Both the position numbers and the translations under genes were made by a program. Below are positions 41,473-51,289 of a stretch of 64,000 nucleotides of DNA, piece by piece. Below the pieces are notes generated by a model. That model ran no database searches. It was not told the DNA's origin and worked only from the letters and a program-made list of their open reading frames with translations. The DNA is from an uncultured Oscillospiraceae bacterium (GTDB lineage: Bacteria; Bacillota; Clostridia; Oscillospirales; Oscillospiraceae), in the NCBI GenBank assembly GCA_934573855.1, contig CAKTMF010000007.1, positions 83,613-147,612 of the forward strand, given 5' to 3'. How positions within the stretch are numbered: position 1 is the stretch's first letter; each line of letters starts with the position of its first letter.

Positions 41473-42681
41473 TTACATGGTGGGGCCGGAGATCTCTATG
41501 ACGCAGTCGCCTGTGGGGAAGGAGGAGCAGGGGTGGATGTAGCCGAAGTCGAGGTCGGCTTTCCGGCGGCCGTCGGTCTTTTCGGGGATAAAGACATTGC
41601 CGGAGATGAGCTTGCTGCGGCACCAGCCGCACTCGCCGCTGCGGCAGCGCGAGGGGGCGGTAATGCCCGCGCGCTCGATGGCGGTGAGCAGAGGCTCGTC
41701 GGCGGAGGCGGTGATATCGAACTCCTCGCCGTACTTTATGACCTTCAGCCTGAAGCTCCTGCCGCGCATTTCCGCGGGGTAGCCGGGCTGGTTCCAGGGG
41801 TCCTTGATCGCGCCGAACAGCTCGCGGCGGACGAACTTGCGGCGCAGAGAGAGCTTCGCTATCTCGCCGTCAAGGAAGTTGTACATCGCCTGCGGGCCGC
41901 ACATGAAAATGCTGTACTCGCCGTCGCCGCCGTACTTTTTGATGAGGTCGGCGGTGATGAAGCCATGCTCGTAGCCCTCGCGCTCCTCGTCGGAGAGGAC
42001 GTGGACGACGTGGACCTTGCTGCACGCGGCGCAGACCTCGTCCAGCTCCTTCTTATAGACTATCCCCTCCGCGGTGCGTGAGCCGAAGAGAATGGTCAGG
42101 TCGAAGTCCTCGAGACCGTCGCGTATGGCGTAGGCCATGCCCATGAACGGGGTGATACCGGAGCCGCCGGCCAAAGCCACGACCCTCTTCGCGTCGCGCA
42201 GGCCCTCGTAATAAAGATGACCCTGCGGACCGGAGATGGTGACTTTCTGCCCGACCTTCCAGTTATCCTGAATGTAGGGGGAGACGAAGCCCGCGTCGTC
42301 GCGCTTGACGGTGATGTTGTACTCGCCGCGCTTCGCCCACGCGGGGGAGGAGCAGAGAGAGTAGGAGCGGGTGGTCACGGTGCCGCCGATGGGGACGGAG
42401 ACGGAGATGTACTGCCCGGCCCGGTAGTAGGCGAGGGGACTGCCGTCCGGAGTCTTGAGGACGATGGTCTTTGCGTCCGCGCCGTTCCGGCGGATCTCGG
42501 AGATGACGACCTCCTGCTTCGCGGGATGGCGTATCTTCGCCTTTTCGTTGGTGGTGAGGGTCTTGGGAAGGGGAGTGGCGGGAGCGGCCTGAATGGCCTG
42601 CTCGCGGACCTTGGGCATGTTCTTGAATCTGAGCATATCCAGCTTGCCGATAAGACCTACCTTATAATTCAGTTCTGACAT
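41473..42681 (-). CDS. FNR-type reductase with C-terminal [2Fe-2S] domain, copy B
   Basis: A 402-aa paralogue of the protein at 34685-35911 with the same order: N-terminal extension, FAD barrel (TRSYSLCSSP, canonical RxYS), NAD domain (VALAGGSGITPFMGM, FMCGPQAMY) and plant-type ferredoxin (CRSGECGWC, distal HPC). Starts four bases after the stop of the CrtI-like gene. The shared stretch EEREGYEHGFITA in both copies shows close relationship. Expected to deliver electrons to the CrtI-like copy B. Confidence 0.9.
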   Translation of the reverse strand: MSELNYKVGLIGKLDMLRFKNMPKVREQAIQAAPATPLPKTLTTNEKAKIRHPAKQEVVISEIRRNGADAKTIVLKTPDGSPLAYYRAGQYISVSVPIGGTVTTRSYSLCSSPAWAKRGEYNITVKRDDAGFVSPYIQDNWKVGQKVTISGPQGHLYYEGLRDAKRVVALAGGSGITPFMGMAYAIRDGLEDFDLTILFGSRTAEGIVYKKELDEVCAACSKVHVVHVLSDEEREGYEHGFITADLIKKYGGDGEYSIFMCGPQAMYNFLDGEIAKLSLRRKFVRRELFGAIKDPWNQPGYPAEMRGRSFRLKVIKYGEEFDITASADEPLLTAIERAGITAPSRCRSGECGWCRSKLISGNVFIPEKTDGRRKADLDFGYIHPCSSFPTGDCVIEISGPTM

Positions 42682-42685
42682 TTTC

Positions 42686-44227
42686 TCAGCCCTCCTCGTC
42701 TGCTTTCATTTCCGCAAGGGTCTTCTTCGCAAGGGTGTCTCCGCTGAAGATGGCGGAGTTGTAGCCGTCGCCGCGGATACTGGCCGCGCCGACGAACTTG
42801 AGTCCCTTTACGGGGAACTCGGTACCCATCATCATCATTCTGGGCATCATGTTGTCCCAGTCCTTCAGCTCGTAGCCGTAGGCCGCGCCCTGGGGGACGT
42901 TGACGTAGTTGCACATCGTCCACGGCGTGGCGATCTCGATCTCCTCGATGTAGGGCGTGACGACGAAGCCGGTGCGCTCCTCAAAGAGGCGGATGAGCTT
43001 CGCGGCGAACTCCTGCTTGGTCTTTACATAGTCCTCCTGAGAGACGTTGGCCCAGTCGTCATCCATAAAGGTGCTGGTGAGGGAGATGACGCAGGTGCCT
43101 TCGGGGGAGAAGTCGGGGTTGACGACGTTGTAGCACACGGAGACCTGATTGCAGTTTTCCGCGATGGTCCTGCCGGAGTTATACTCCTTCACGGTGTCGG
43201 CGGAGGTGGGGAGGAAGATGGTGTAGTCGTGTATGCCCAGCTCCTCGGCACTCTTGTCGAGTCCCATGTACACCACGAACATGCGCGCGGAGTAGGTGCG
43301 GGCGTTGGCGAGCTTGACCATGCGCTCGGGGACGACCTCGGGCGGACACATCGTCGCGTAGACCATGGAGGGGTTAGCGTTGCAGAGTATGTACTTCGTC
43401 TCTATTACGCCGCGGTCGGTCTGCACGCCGCGGACGGCGTTGTTCTCGTCAAAGAGTATCTTTTCCGCGGTGCAGTTGAACCATGACTCGCCGCCCATCG
43501 CGCGGAAGCGCTCCAGCATGCCTGTGGTGAGCTGGTGGCTGGTCTTGGCGGGGATCCACGCGCCGTGGTTGACGTACAGCCACAGCATGTTGACGTACTG
43601 GAGGAAGGAGAGGTGGTCGGCATCGACGCCGAGATAGCCCCAGTAGGTGTTCATGATGTCCTGGGCGAGCTTGGGCATCTTCATGGCGTTGAAGACCCGG
43701 TTCACGGGGTAGCTGCCCAGACGCAGGAAGTTGGGGAAATGCTCCTGCATGTACTTGGGGTCGGTCTTGCCGTTGACGGAGAGAGAGTAGTCGCCGGCCT
43801 CGTGGAACTCGGTGCCAAGATCAAAAATGTCCTGAATGGACTTGCGGCAGCCGGGGACGTACCTTTCCATTGCGTCCACGAACGCCTCAACGGAGCAGGG
43901 GAGCGTGGCGTCGATGTGGGTCTTGCCGTCGCTCGCGGTGGTTATGACGCGGAAGTTGTCCGGCACCATTAGCCACTCGCCCTCGGTGCCGAAGGTGTCC
44001 ACGACCGTCTTGCGGCAGCCGCCGGGATTCTCGGCGGTACCCCATTCGCATATCTCGTGCAGGGCGGTCTCAAACTCGAAGCGGCCCCTGCGGAAGCTGG
44101 AGGCGCAGCCTCCGGGAAGATTGTGGCGCTCAATAAGGAGCGTTTTCTTGCCGGCGTAGGCCATTCTGCAGGCCGCTGCCAGACCGCCGTTACCTGCGCC
44201 GATAACAACGGCGTCGTATTTGGGCAT
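42686..44227 (-). CDS. CrtI/RetSat-like FAD-dependent oxidoreductase, copy B
   Basis: A 513-aa paralogue of the protein at 33137-34684 (both start MPKYD and share HNLPGGCA-SF). FAD-binding GAGNGGLAAACRMAYAGKK opens it; the C-terminal FAD loop is LKFVGAASIRGDGYNSA. Copies A and B differ strongly in the middle (about residues 60-220), the substrate side, so they probably act on different compounds. It leads operon B behind a near-consensus promoter and a GntR-type operator. Confidence 0.85.
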   Translation of the reverse strand: MPKYDAVVIGAGNGGLAAACRMAYAGKKTLLIERHNLPGGCASSFRRGRFEFETALHEICEWGTAENPGGCRKTVVDTFGTEGEWLMVPDNFRVITTASDGKTHIDATLPCSVEAFVDAMERYVPGCRKSIQDIFDLGTEFHEAGDYSLSVNGKTDPKYMQEHFPNFLRLGSYPVNRVFNAMKMPKLAQDIMNTYWGYLGVDADHLSFLQYVNMLWLYVNHGAWIPAKTSHQLTTGMLERFRAMGGESWFNCTAEKILFDENNAVRGVQTDRGVIETKYILCNANPSMVYATMCPPEVVPERMVKLANARTYSARMFVVYMGLDKSAEELGIHDYTIFLPTSADTVKEYNSGRTIAENCNQVSVCYNVVNPDFSPEGTCVISLTSTFMDDDWANVSQEDYVKTKQEFAAKLIRLFEERTGFVVTPYIEEIEIATPWTMCNYVNVPQGAAYGYELKDWDNMMPRMMMMGTEFPVKGLKFVGAASIRGDGYNSAIFSGDTLAKKTLAEMKADEEG

Positions 44228-44248
44228 AGTGTATTCCTCCTTAAAAAA

Positions 44249-44263
44249 TGTGGTGTTACCACG
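44249..44263. promoter_or_regulatory. GntR/FadR-type operator, site 2
   Basis: TGTGGT-GTT-ACCACG, one mismatch from a perfect inverted repeat, about 14 bp downstream of the -10 box of operon B (read on the minus strand). Confidence 0.8.
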
Positions 44264-44277
44264 GCTTTATAAGCACA

Positions 44278-44306
44278 ATAGTAAGACGGCTCCCGGCGGC
44301 TGTCAA
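44278..44306 (-). promoter_or_regulatory. Promoter of redox/aconitase X operon B
   Basis: Minus-strand TTGACA, 17-bp spacer, TACTAT. Strong match, immediately upstream of operator site 2. Confidence 0.8.
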
Positions 44307-44357
44307 GAAATTACGCCGAGAAACCGTTAATTTCAGCATTTTTTGTAATTAAATGCC

Positions 44358-44386
44358 TTGACAATTATGCGATTTGTCAATATAAT
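44358..44386 (+). promoter_or_regulatory. Promoter of the GntR regulator
   Basis: TTGACA, 17-bp spacer, TATAAT: a perfect SigA consensus. A further inverted repeat, TTGACAA...TTGTCAA, covers the -35 and spacer (44358-44380). Confidence 0.85.
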
Positions 44387-44399
44387 AACATTAACTTCA

Positions 44400-44414
44400 T
44401 TTGGTATTACCACA
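44400..44414. promoter_or_regulatory. GntR/FadR-type operator, site 3
   Basis: TTTGGT-ATT-ACCACA, one mismatch from the other sites, 13 bp after the regulator's own -10; position fits autorepression by blocking the transcription start. Confidence 0.75.
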
Positions 44415-44443
44415 TTCATTTGCGGCAAAACGGAGGCATTGAC

Positions 44444-45148
44444 ATGGGCTTTACGAAGATCACGACGCTCTCGCTCACGGACCTTTTCGTGCAGCAGGTC
44501 GAGAATATGATACTCTCCGGCGAGCTTGCCATCGGCGAGCAGCTGCCGCCCGCGCGGGAGCTGTCCACGAAGATGGGCGTGTCCCGCCCGGTCATCTCGG
44601 CGGGGATAGTGGAGCTTGAAAAGCTGGGCTTTGTCGAGGTGCGGCCGCGTCAGGGCGTGTTCGTGTGCGACTACCGCCGGCGCGGCACCATGGAGACGCT
44701 GGTTGCCATCATGCGCTATAACGGCGGCGCTCTGCGGCAGAACGAGGTGCGCTCGCTCTTCGAGACGCGCGACGCCATGGAGTGCCTGTGCATGCGTCTC
44801 GTCATCGAGAAGGCGGGTATCGCGGAGCTTGAGGCGCTCTCGCCCATACTCGACGAGCTGCGCGAGTGTACCGACTGCGACGAGGCGGCGGAGCTGGTGT
44901 TCCGTTTCCATCACGAGCTGGCGGTGCTGAGCGGGAACGTACTCATGCCGCTCCTTTACTACTCGTTCCACCCGCAGGGAGTGTACTTGTGGAGCATGTA
45001 CTGCAAGCGCAGCGGCATACAGAAAATGTATGAGCTCAAGCTTGGGCTTTATTCCGCGCTGCTGAACCGCGACGTGGACAAGGCCATAGAAATGACGCAC
45101 TTCATCATGGACAGAGCCATAGACGAGCTGAGCTTCTACGGCGCGTGA
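44444..45148 (+). CDS. GntR-family regulator, FadR/FCD subfamily
   Basis: A 234-aa regulator. Residues about 6-75 are the GntR winged helix (LFVQQVENMILSGELAIGEQ, LPPARELSTKMGVSRPVISA, PRQGVFV). Residues about 90-230 are an all-helical FCD domain (LFETRDAMECLCMRLVIEKA; FRFHHELAVLSGN gives a candidate metal/ligand His) that usually senses a carboxylate. ATG 44444 follows CGGAGG by seven bases. It is divergent from operon B and shares operator-like sites with operons A and B and itself, so it is most likely the local repressor of both modules. Confidence 0.9.
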   Translation: MGFTKITTLSLTDLFVQQVENMILSGELAIGEQLPPARELSTKMGVSRPVISAGIVELEKLGFVEVRPRQGVFVCDYRRRGTMETLVAIMRYNGGALRQNEVRSLFETRDAMECLCMRLVIEKAGIAELEALSPILDELRECTDCDEAAELVFRFHHELAVLSGNVLMPLLYYSFHPQGVYLWSMYCKRSGIQKMYELKLGLYSALLNRDVDKAIEMTHFIMDRAIDELSFYGA

Positions 45149-45163
45149 CATACGGAAAATGTG

Positions 45164-45208
45164 AAAGGCCCGCGCGCAGGATCGTACCGTCCTGCACGCG
45201 GGCCTTTA
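45164..45208 (+). terminator. Terminator after the GntR gene
   Basis: AAAGGCCCGCG...GCAGGA pairs with TCCTGC...CGCGGGCCTTT, one internal mismatch, 8-base loop. Confidence 0.85.
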
Positions 45209-45255
45209 TGCTGTCGGGTACCTCCCTCCAGCTCCCGGCGGAGTATAGGCGCTGA

Positions 45256-45292
45256 AAATAAAAACCGGCGTCTGCACGGGGCAGACGCCGGT
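45256..45292 (-). terminator. Terminator of groES-groEL
   Basis: On the minus strand ACCGGCGTCTGC pairs with GCAGACGCCGGT and is followed by TTTTATTTT. Confidence 0.88.
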
Positions 45293-45344
45293 CACGTTGT
45301 TTTATGCCGTTTTATGATACTGTCGGATACCTTGCCTTATCGGC

Positions 45345-46985
<1,641 letters not shown>

Positions 46986-47270
46986 TTATTCGATAACGGC
47001 CAGAATGTCGGACTGACGGACGATGGTGTACTCCACGTCCTCGAGCTTTACCTTGCTGCCGCTGTATTTGCCGACGAGGACCTTCTGACCGGCGGAAACT
47101 ATCATCTTCACCTCGTTGCCGTCGACCAGTCCTCCGGGACCGACCTCGACGACCTCGTACACCTCGGGCTTCTCCTGCGCGGAAGCGGCGAGGAAAATGC
47201 CGGAGGAGGTGCGCTCCTCGGCTGCGTCCTGCTTGAGGACGACTCTGTCAGATAAAGGTCTGAGCTTCAT
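46986..47270 (-). CDS. groES: Co-chaperonin GroES
   Basis: The 94-aa co-chaperonin capping GroEL. LRPLSDRVVLKQDAAEERTS and the C-terminal VGKYSGSKVKLEDVEYTIV are typical; the mobile loop is TSSGIFLAASAQEKP. ATG at 47270 begins MKLRPL as in the family; the longer frame upstream runs through the CIRCE element. Confidence 0.97.
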   Translation of the reverse strand: MKLRPLSDRVVLKQDAAEERTSSGIFLAASAQEKPEVYEVVEVGPGGLVDGNEVKMIVSAGQKVLVGKYSGSKVKLEDVEYTIVRQSDILAVIE

Positions 47271-47310
47271 TATATATACCTCCAAAATTTTTTTACAAAA
47301 TTCAACATCG

Positions 47311-47337
47311 TTAGCACTCATTTGCCCTGAGTGCTAA
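47311..47337. promoter_or_regulatory. CIRCE element (HrcA operator)
   Basis: TTAGCACTC-N9-GAGTGCTAA, a perfect consensus, about 40 bases upstream of groES. Heat-shock control by an HrcA repressor encoded elsewhere is expected. Confidence 0.97.
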
Positions 47338-47345
47338 CGATGATT

Positions 47346-47373
47346 ATAATACCACATATTTTTGATTTTGCAA
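47346..47373 (-). promoter_or_regulatory. Promoter of groES-groEL
   Basis: Minus-strand TTGCAA, 16-bp spacer, TATTAT, directly upstream of CIRCE; an overlapping TATAAT at 47343-47348 is an alternative -10. Confidence 0.55.
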
Positions 47374-47415
47374 GTCCTTACAGGAAAAAATGTGGAGAAA
47401 TTTATTAACTTTTTA

Positions 47416-48531
47416 TTACATATTCAGGTACATGAACAGGTCGCACTTTATCATGCCGTTGTAGAGCTTGCGCTTTTTGTCGGCGCTGCGGCCGAAGCAG
47501 CGCTCAAACTCCGTGTGGGACGAGAGGAGGTAGAGCTGCCAGTTCTCGCTTGAGAGATAGGCCTTTCCGAAGGCACGGTAGAGCGCCTCGGCCTCCTGCT
47601 TTTCCATTATGCGCTCGCCGTAGGGCGGGTTGGTGACGATAACGCCGCGCTCGGTCTTTCGGTCAAAGCGTGCGGCGTCGGCAAGCTCAAAGCGCACGAC
47701 GTCGTCCACGCCGGCACGCTTCGCGTTCTCCCGCGCAAGCTCGAGCGCCCTCGGGTCGATATCGGAGCCGACGATGCGGTAGTCGCCGCTGAACTCCCTC
47801 GCCCTCGCCTCGGCCCTCGCGTCGTCCCATATGCGGCGGTCGAACGTGCGCCAGCTCATGGCGGAAAAGCTGCGGTAAAGGCCCGGCGCGCGGTTCTTGG
47901 CGATGAGAGCGGCCTCGATGGGGATGGTGCCGCTGCCGCAGAACGGGTCGCAGAAGTCGTCGCGCCCGCGGTAGCGCGAGAGCTTAACCATCGCCGCCGC
48001 CATTGTCTCCTTGAGCGGAGCCGCGTTGTGCGCGGGCCGGTAGCCGCGCTTGTGCAGCCCCTCGCCGGAGGTGTCGAGGCACAGCGACACGCAGTCCTTC
48101 ATTATAGAAAACTGTATCTGGTACGTCGCGCCCGTTTCCGGGAACCATTCGAGACCGTAGACGCGCTTGAGGCGCTCCACGACGGCCTTCTTTATTATCT
48201 TCTGGCAGTCGGAGACCGAGAAGAGCTTTGAGTTGAGGCTGTAGCCCTTGACGGGGAACGCGCCGTCGCGCGGTATGAGCGTCTCCCACGGCAGAGCCTT
48301 CGTCCCCTCGAACAGCTCGTCGAAGCTGAGCGCGGTGAAGCGCCCCAGCTCTATAAGCACGCGCTCGCCAATGCGGAGGTTTATGTTCGCGGCGGCGACG
48401 GCCGTCTCGTCGCCGGTGAAGTATACGCGGCCGTTCTCGCTGGCGACGTTTTTCATGCCGAGGCGCCTGAGCTCGTCGGCGATAGGCCCCTCGAGACCCA
48501 GAAGGCAGGGGACGCAGAGCTTGTATTCCAT
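47416..48531 (-). CDS. THUMP-domain class I rRNA methyltransferase (RlmL-like)
   Basis: A 371-aa RNA guanine-N2 methyltransferase of the UPF0020/RlmL N-terminal type. Residues about 45-155 form a THUMP domain; the SAM-binding domain shows DPFCGSGTIPIEAAL (about 190-205) and the catalytic TNPPYGERI (about 300). Expected substrate is 23S rRNA, by similarity to the RlmL N-terminal half; many clostridia carry this single-domain form. It is convergent to nothing and lies 145 bases downstream of the groESL promoter region. Confidence 0.88.
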   Translation of the reverse strand: MEYKLCVPCLLGLEGPIADELRRLGMKNVASENGRVYFTGDETAVAAANINLRIGERVLIELGRFTALSFDELFEGTKALPWETLIPRDGAFPVKGYSLNSKLFSVSDCQKIIKKAVVERLKRVYGLEWFPETGATYQIQFSIMKDCVSLCLDTSGEGLHKRGYRPAHNAAPLKETMAAAMVKLSRYRGRDDFCDPFCGSGTIPIEAALIAKNRAPGLYRSFSAMSWRTFDRRIWDDARAEARAREFSGDYRIVGSDIDPRALELARENAKRAGVDDVVRFELADAARFDRKTERGVIVTNPPYGERIMEKQEAEALYRAFGKAYLSSENWQLYLLSSHTEFERCFGRSADKKRKLYNGMIKCDLFMYLNM

Positions 48532-48871
48532 ATTTATTTCTCCTTATAACTGGTAAAGGTCTTCGGGCGGAGGCACACTGCCCAAAGCATATAATACGTC
48601 AAAAAATCACCAATGCAAACCTATGCACAAAATATTAACATAAATTTTATATATTTTTCACATGCAGAAATCGTGAGAAAACAGGAGAAAAGCCGAAAAC
48701 AGGAAAATCCTGTCAGAAATGGGGGAGCTTTTGTACATATTACCATAAATTTTTTAACACGGTAAGACACATTAAGGTGAAATGCAATAAAATTCCCTAT
48801 TGAAATTTTCCAGGAAAAGCGTTATATTAGACTTACTTAATATTCTGTTCATTTTTTCGGGGAGGACAGCC
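48532..48871 (+). other. AT-rich intergenic region with promoter and small palindrome
   Basis: About 340 bases between divergent genes, clearly more AT-rich than the flanks and without a credible gene. It holds the promoter at 48800-48828 and a palindrome ACAGGA-AAA-TCCTGT at 48699-48713 that could be an operator. The minus-strand promoter of the methyltransferase should lie near 48585-48610, where ATATAAT-like sequence occurs, but no -35 is convincing. Confidence 0.55.
48800..48828 (+). promoter_or_regulatory. Promoter upstream of the conserved hypothetical/cstA pair
   Basis: TTGAAA, 17-bp spacer, TATATT. Confidence 0.65.
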
Positions 48872-49396
48872 ATGACCGTCGAGCGCCTGCCGTTTCTGGA
48901 GACTCTGAAGGATTCATACAGCGCCTACTACAATATTAATCCAAATGAGGATATGACGGAGCTGCCCCTCGTGTTCAGAGCGGACTTTTTTTCACGCGGA
49001 GAGCATTACTTCCTGACGAAATCCGCCGTCGTGTGGGTGAACGAGACGAACGAGTATGTGTACCTCTTCTCCGCCCCGTCCTTTGACGCGGAAACGGTGG
49101 AGAAATGCATGGACTTCGCCATCGAGGACGCCCAGCCGCGCGTGAAGCCGCACAAGGAACACAACTATACGAATTTTATCACTATCTTCGTGACGGACTC
49201 CTTTGACGCCGGCACTCTCAGCGCGATAAAAAAGCGCAGATACAACAAGAGCTACAATCATTCGCTCTGGGGCTTCTCCATGCTCAAGAGCGCGGCCGTG
49301 GAGCTGGATACGAAAAAGATCCACACCAACCCTGCCGGACACGATCTGGCGAAGTTCTACCGTAAGCTGTTCGCTGCTCAGGAGAAGAAGGCCTGA
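48872..49396 (+). CDS. Hypothetical protein upstream of cstA
   Basis: A 174-aa soluble protein without recognised motifs. Notable segments are LPLVFRADFFSRGEHYFLTK near the middle-left and a basic C-terminal half (KKRRYNKSYNHSLWGFSML). GGGGAGGA lies six bases before the ATG. The next gene, cstA, follows after 48 bases with no terminator between, so the two are probably co-transcribed and this could be a cytoplasmic accessory or regulator of the transporter. That link rests on position only. Confidence 0.65.
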   Translation: MTVERLPFLETLKDSYSAYYNINPNEDMTELPLVFRADFFSRGEHYFLTKSAVVWVNETNEYVYLFSAPSFDAETVEKCMDFAIEDAQPRVKPHKEHNYTNFITIFVTDSFDAGTLSAIKKRRYNKSYNHSLWGFSMLKSAAVELDTKKIHTNPAGHDLAKFYRKLFAAQEKKA

Positions 49397-49444
49397 GAGG
49401 CGAGTGGTAATAAAAACACATTTTTATTATAAGGAGTGAAAAGT

Positions 49445-51178
49445 GTGAGCGCAATAGTTATCCTTCTCATCGCACTTGCTCTGCTGGCAGCCGGTTACAT
49501 ATTCTACGGCAGCTGGCTGGCAAAGGAATGGGGCGTTGACCCCAATCACGAGACCCCTGCACACACCAGCTACGACGGCACGGACTTCGTTCCTGCCAAC
49601 CCCGCAGTCCTCATGGGCCACCACTTCTCGTCCATCGCGGGCGCCGGCCCCATCAACGGACCTATCCAGGCCGCAGTCTTCGGCTGGGTCCCCGTTTTCC
49701 TGTGGGTCGTCATCGGCGGCATCTTCTTCGGCGCAATGCATGACTTCGGTGCTCTCTTCGCCTCCATCCGTCACAACGGCGGCTCCATCGGCGAGGTCAT
49801 CAAGGAGAACATGGGCCGCAAGGCACAGACCCTGTTCACCATTTTCGCACTGCTGGTCCTGATCCTTGTCATCGCCTCCTTCACCGCAGTCGTTGCAGGC
49901 ACCTTCGTTTCCGACGGCCCCATCTTCACCGTTGGCCGTGAAAACGTCAGCGGCAACGCCTCCACCGCAATGACCTCCCTTCTCTTCATCGTTATCGCAT
50001 TCATCTTCGGCTACTTCGTGTACCGCAAGAACGCCAAGATCGGCCCCGCCACCATCGCGGGTATCGTCGGCATCATCCTCATCGTCATTGTCGGCCTGAA
50101 CGTCGGCATCAACTGCAGCCGTACCTTCTGGGTGCTCTTTATCGCCGTGTACATCGTCGTGGCTTCTCTGCTCCCCGTCTGGATGCTCCTCCAGCCCCGT
50201 GACTATCTGAGCTCCTTCCTGCTCTACGGCATGATGATCATCGCCATTGTCGGCATCCTCTTCTCCGGCGCAACCGTTGACCTGCCTGCCTTCACCGGCT
50301 GGAAGGGCCTCAACGGCAACTCCAACCTCTTCCCGGTCCTGTTCATCACCGTCGCCTGCGGCGCGGTCTCCGGCTTCCACTCCCTGATCGGCTCCGGCAC
50401 GACCTCCAAGCAGCTCGACTCTGAGAAGGACGCCAAGGTCATCGGCTACGGCGCAATGATCGTTGAGTCCGCTTTGGCCATCATCTCCATCATCGCCATC
50501 GGCGTTGTCTTCAAGGAGACCAACATCGGCGGCGGCGATAAGTTCCTCCTCTCCGCGCCTCCCACGATCTTTGCCGGTGGTATTTCCACCATGATCGCGA
50601 AAATGACCGGCGGTGTTGCGGACTTCTCCAACCCCGTTTACGACACCACATACACCCTGCTGACTCTGGCAGTCTCCGTCTTTGCTCTTACCTCTCTTGA
50701 CTCCGGAACTCGTCTTTCCCGCTACATGTTTGCCGAGCTGTTCATTCCGGAAGGCAAGACCCGCGACGAGCTGACCGGCGCTCGCAAGTTCTTCTCCAAC
50801 CCGCTCGTCGCCACCCTCATCATGGTCGTCATCGGCTGCGGCATGGGCTTCATGGGCCTGAACCAGATCTGGGGCGTGTTCGGCGCCGCCAACCAGCTGC
50901 TCGCCGGTATCGCAATGCTGGCTGTCGCTGCATGGCTCTCCAACATCGGCAAGAACAACAAGATGTTCATATTCCCGATGTGCTTCATGCTCACCGCTAC
51001 CATCACCTCCCTCGTTCTGACCATCATCGCCAAGATCAAGATGATCGCCGGCGCTTCCGCCGCATGGGGCGACTGGTTCCAGATGATCTGGAGCATTGCT
51101 CTTATCGTTCTGGCCGTTATCCTGGTCGTACAGGGCGTTCAGGTCCTCGCAAAGAAAAAGGATTCCGCAAAGGCCTGA
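49445..51178 (+). CDS. cstA: CstA-family (carbon starvation) transporter
   Basis: A 577-aa membrane protein with about 16 helices, matching CstA: HFSSIAGAGPINGPIQAAVF and the long GAMHDFGALFASIRHNGGSI block are family hallmarks. CstA proteins import peptides or pyruvate. The start is taken as GTG 49445 because AAGGAG lies nine bases upstream and the product then begins directly with the first helix; GTG 49436 overlaps the SD. Codon use is markedly biased to C-ending codons, a sign of high expression. A terminator follows. Confidence 0.92.
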   Translation: MSAIVILLIALALLAAGYIFYGSWLAKEWGVDPNHETPAHTSYDGTDFVPANPAVLMGHHFSSIAGAGPINGPIQAAVFGWVPVFLWVVIGGIFFGAMHDFGALFASIRHNGGSIGEVIKENMGRKAQTLFTIFALLVLILVIASFTAVVAGTFVSDGPIFTVGRENVSGNASTAMTSLLFIVIAFIFGYFVYRKNAKIGPATIAGIVGIILIVIVGLNVGINCSRTFWVLFIAVYIVVASLLPVWMLLQPRDYLSSFLLYGMMIIAIVGILFSGATVDLPAFTGWKGLNGNSNLFPVLFITVACGAVSGFHSLIGSGTTSKQLDSEKDAKVIGYGAMIVESALAIISIIAIGVVFKETNIGGGDKFLLSAPPTIFAGGISTMIAKMTGGVADFSNPVYDTTYTLLTLAVSVFALTSLDSGTRLSRYMFAELFIPEGKTRDELTGARKFFSNPLVATLIMVVIGCGMGFMGLNQIWGVFGAANQLLAGIAMLAVAAWLSNIGKNNKMFIFPMCFMLTATITSLVLTIIAKIKMIAGASAAWGDWFQMIWSIALIVLAVILVVQGVQVLAKKKDSAKA

Positions 51179-51214
51179 TTCTTGACCTGCGAGTCTGAAC
51201 AGACAAACAAAAAT

Positions 51215-51247
51215 GATCCTCCGCTCGAAAGAGCGGAGGATTTTTTC
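51215..51247 (+). terminator. Terminator of cstA
   Basis: ATCCTCCGCTC, loop GAAA, GAGCGGAGGAT, then TTTTTC. Confidence 0.9.
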
Positions 51248-51250
51248 ATG

Positions 51251-51281
51251 CAAAACCGCACCGTAAGGGTCACGGTGCGGT
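51251..51281 (-). terminator. Terminator of the XRE regulator
   Basis: On the minus strand CCGCACCGT pairs with ACGGTGCGG across a 7-base loop, followed by TTTTG. Confidence 0.75.
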
Positions 51282-51289
51282 CAAGCGCC

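Noticed and set aside
33137..44227. Carotenoid biosynthesis
   Set aside because: CrtI-like proteins alone suggest it, but there is no phytoene synthase or prenyl transferase, and each copy is paired with an NAD(P)H-[2Fe-2S] reductase, which carotenoid desaturases do not need.
49427..51253. 608-codon open frame on the minus strand opposite cstA
   Set aside because: Acidic low-complexity translation caused by the C-ending codon bias of cstA; no RBS or homology.
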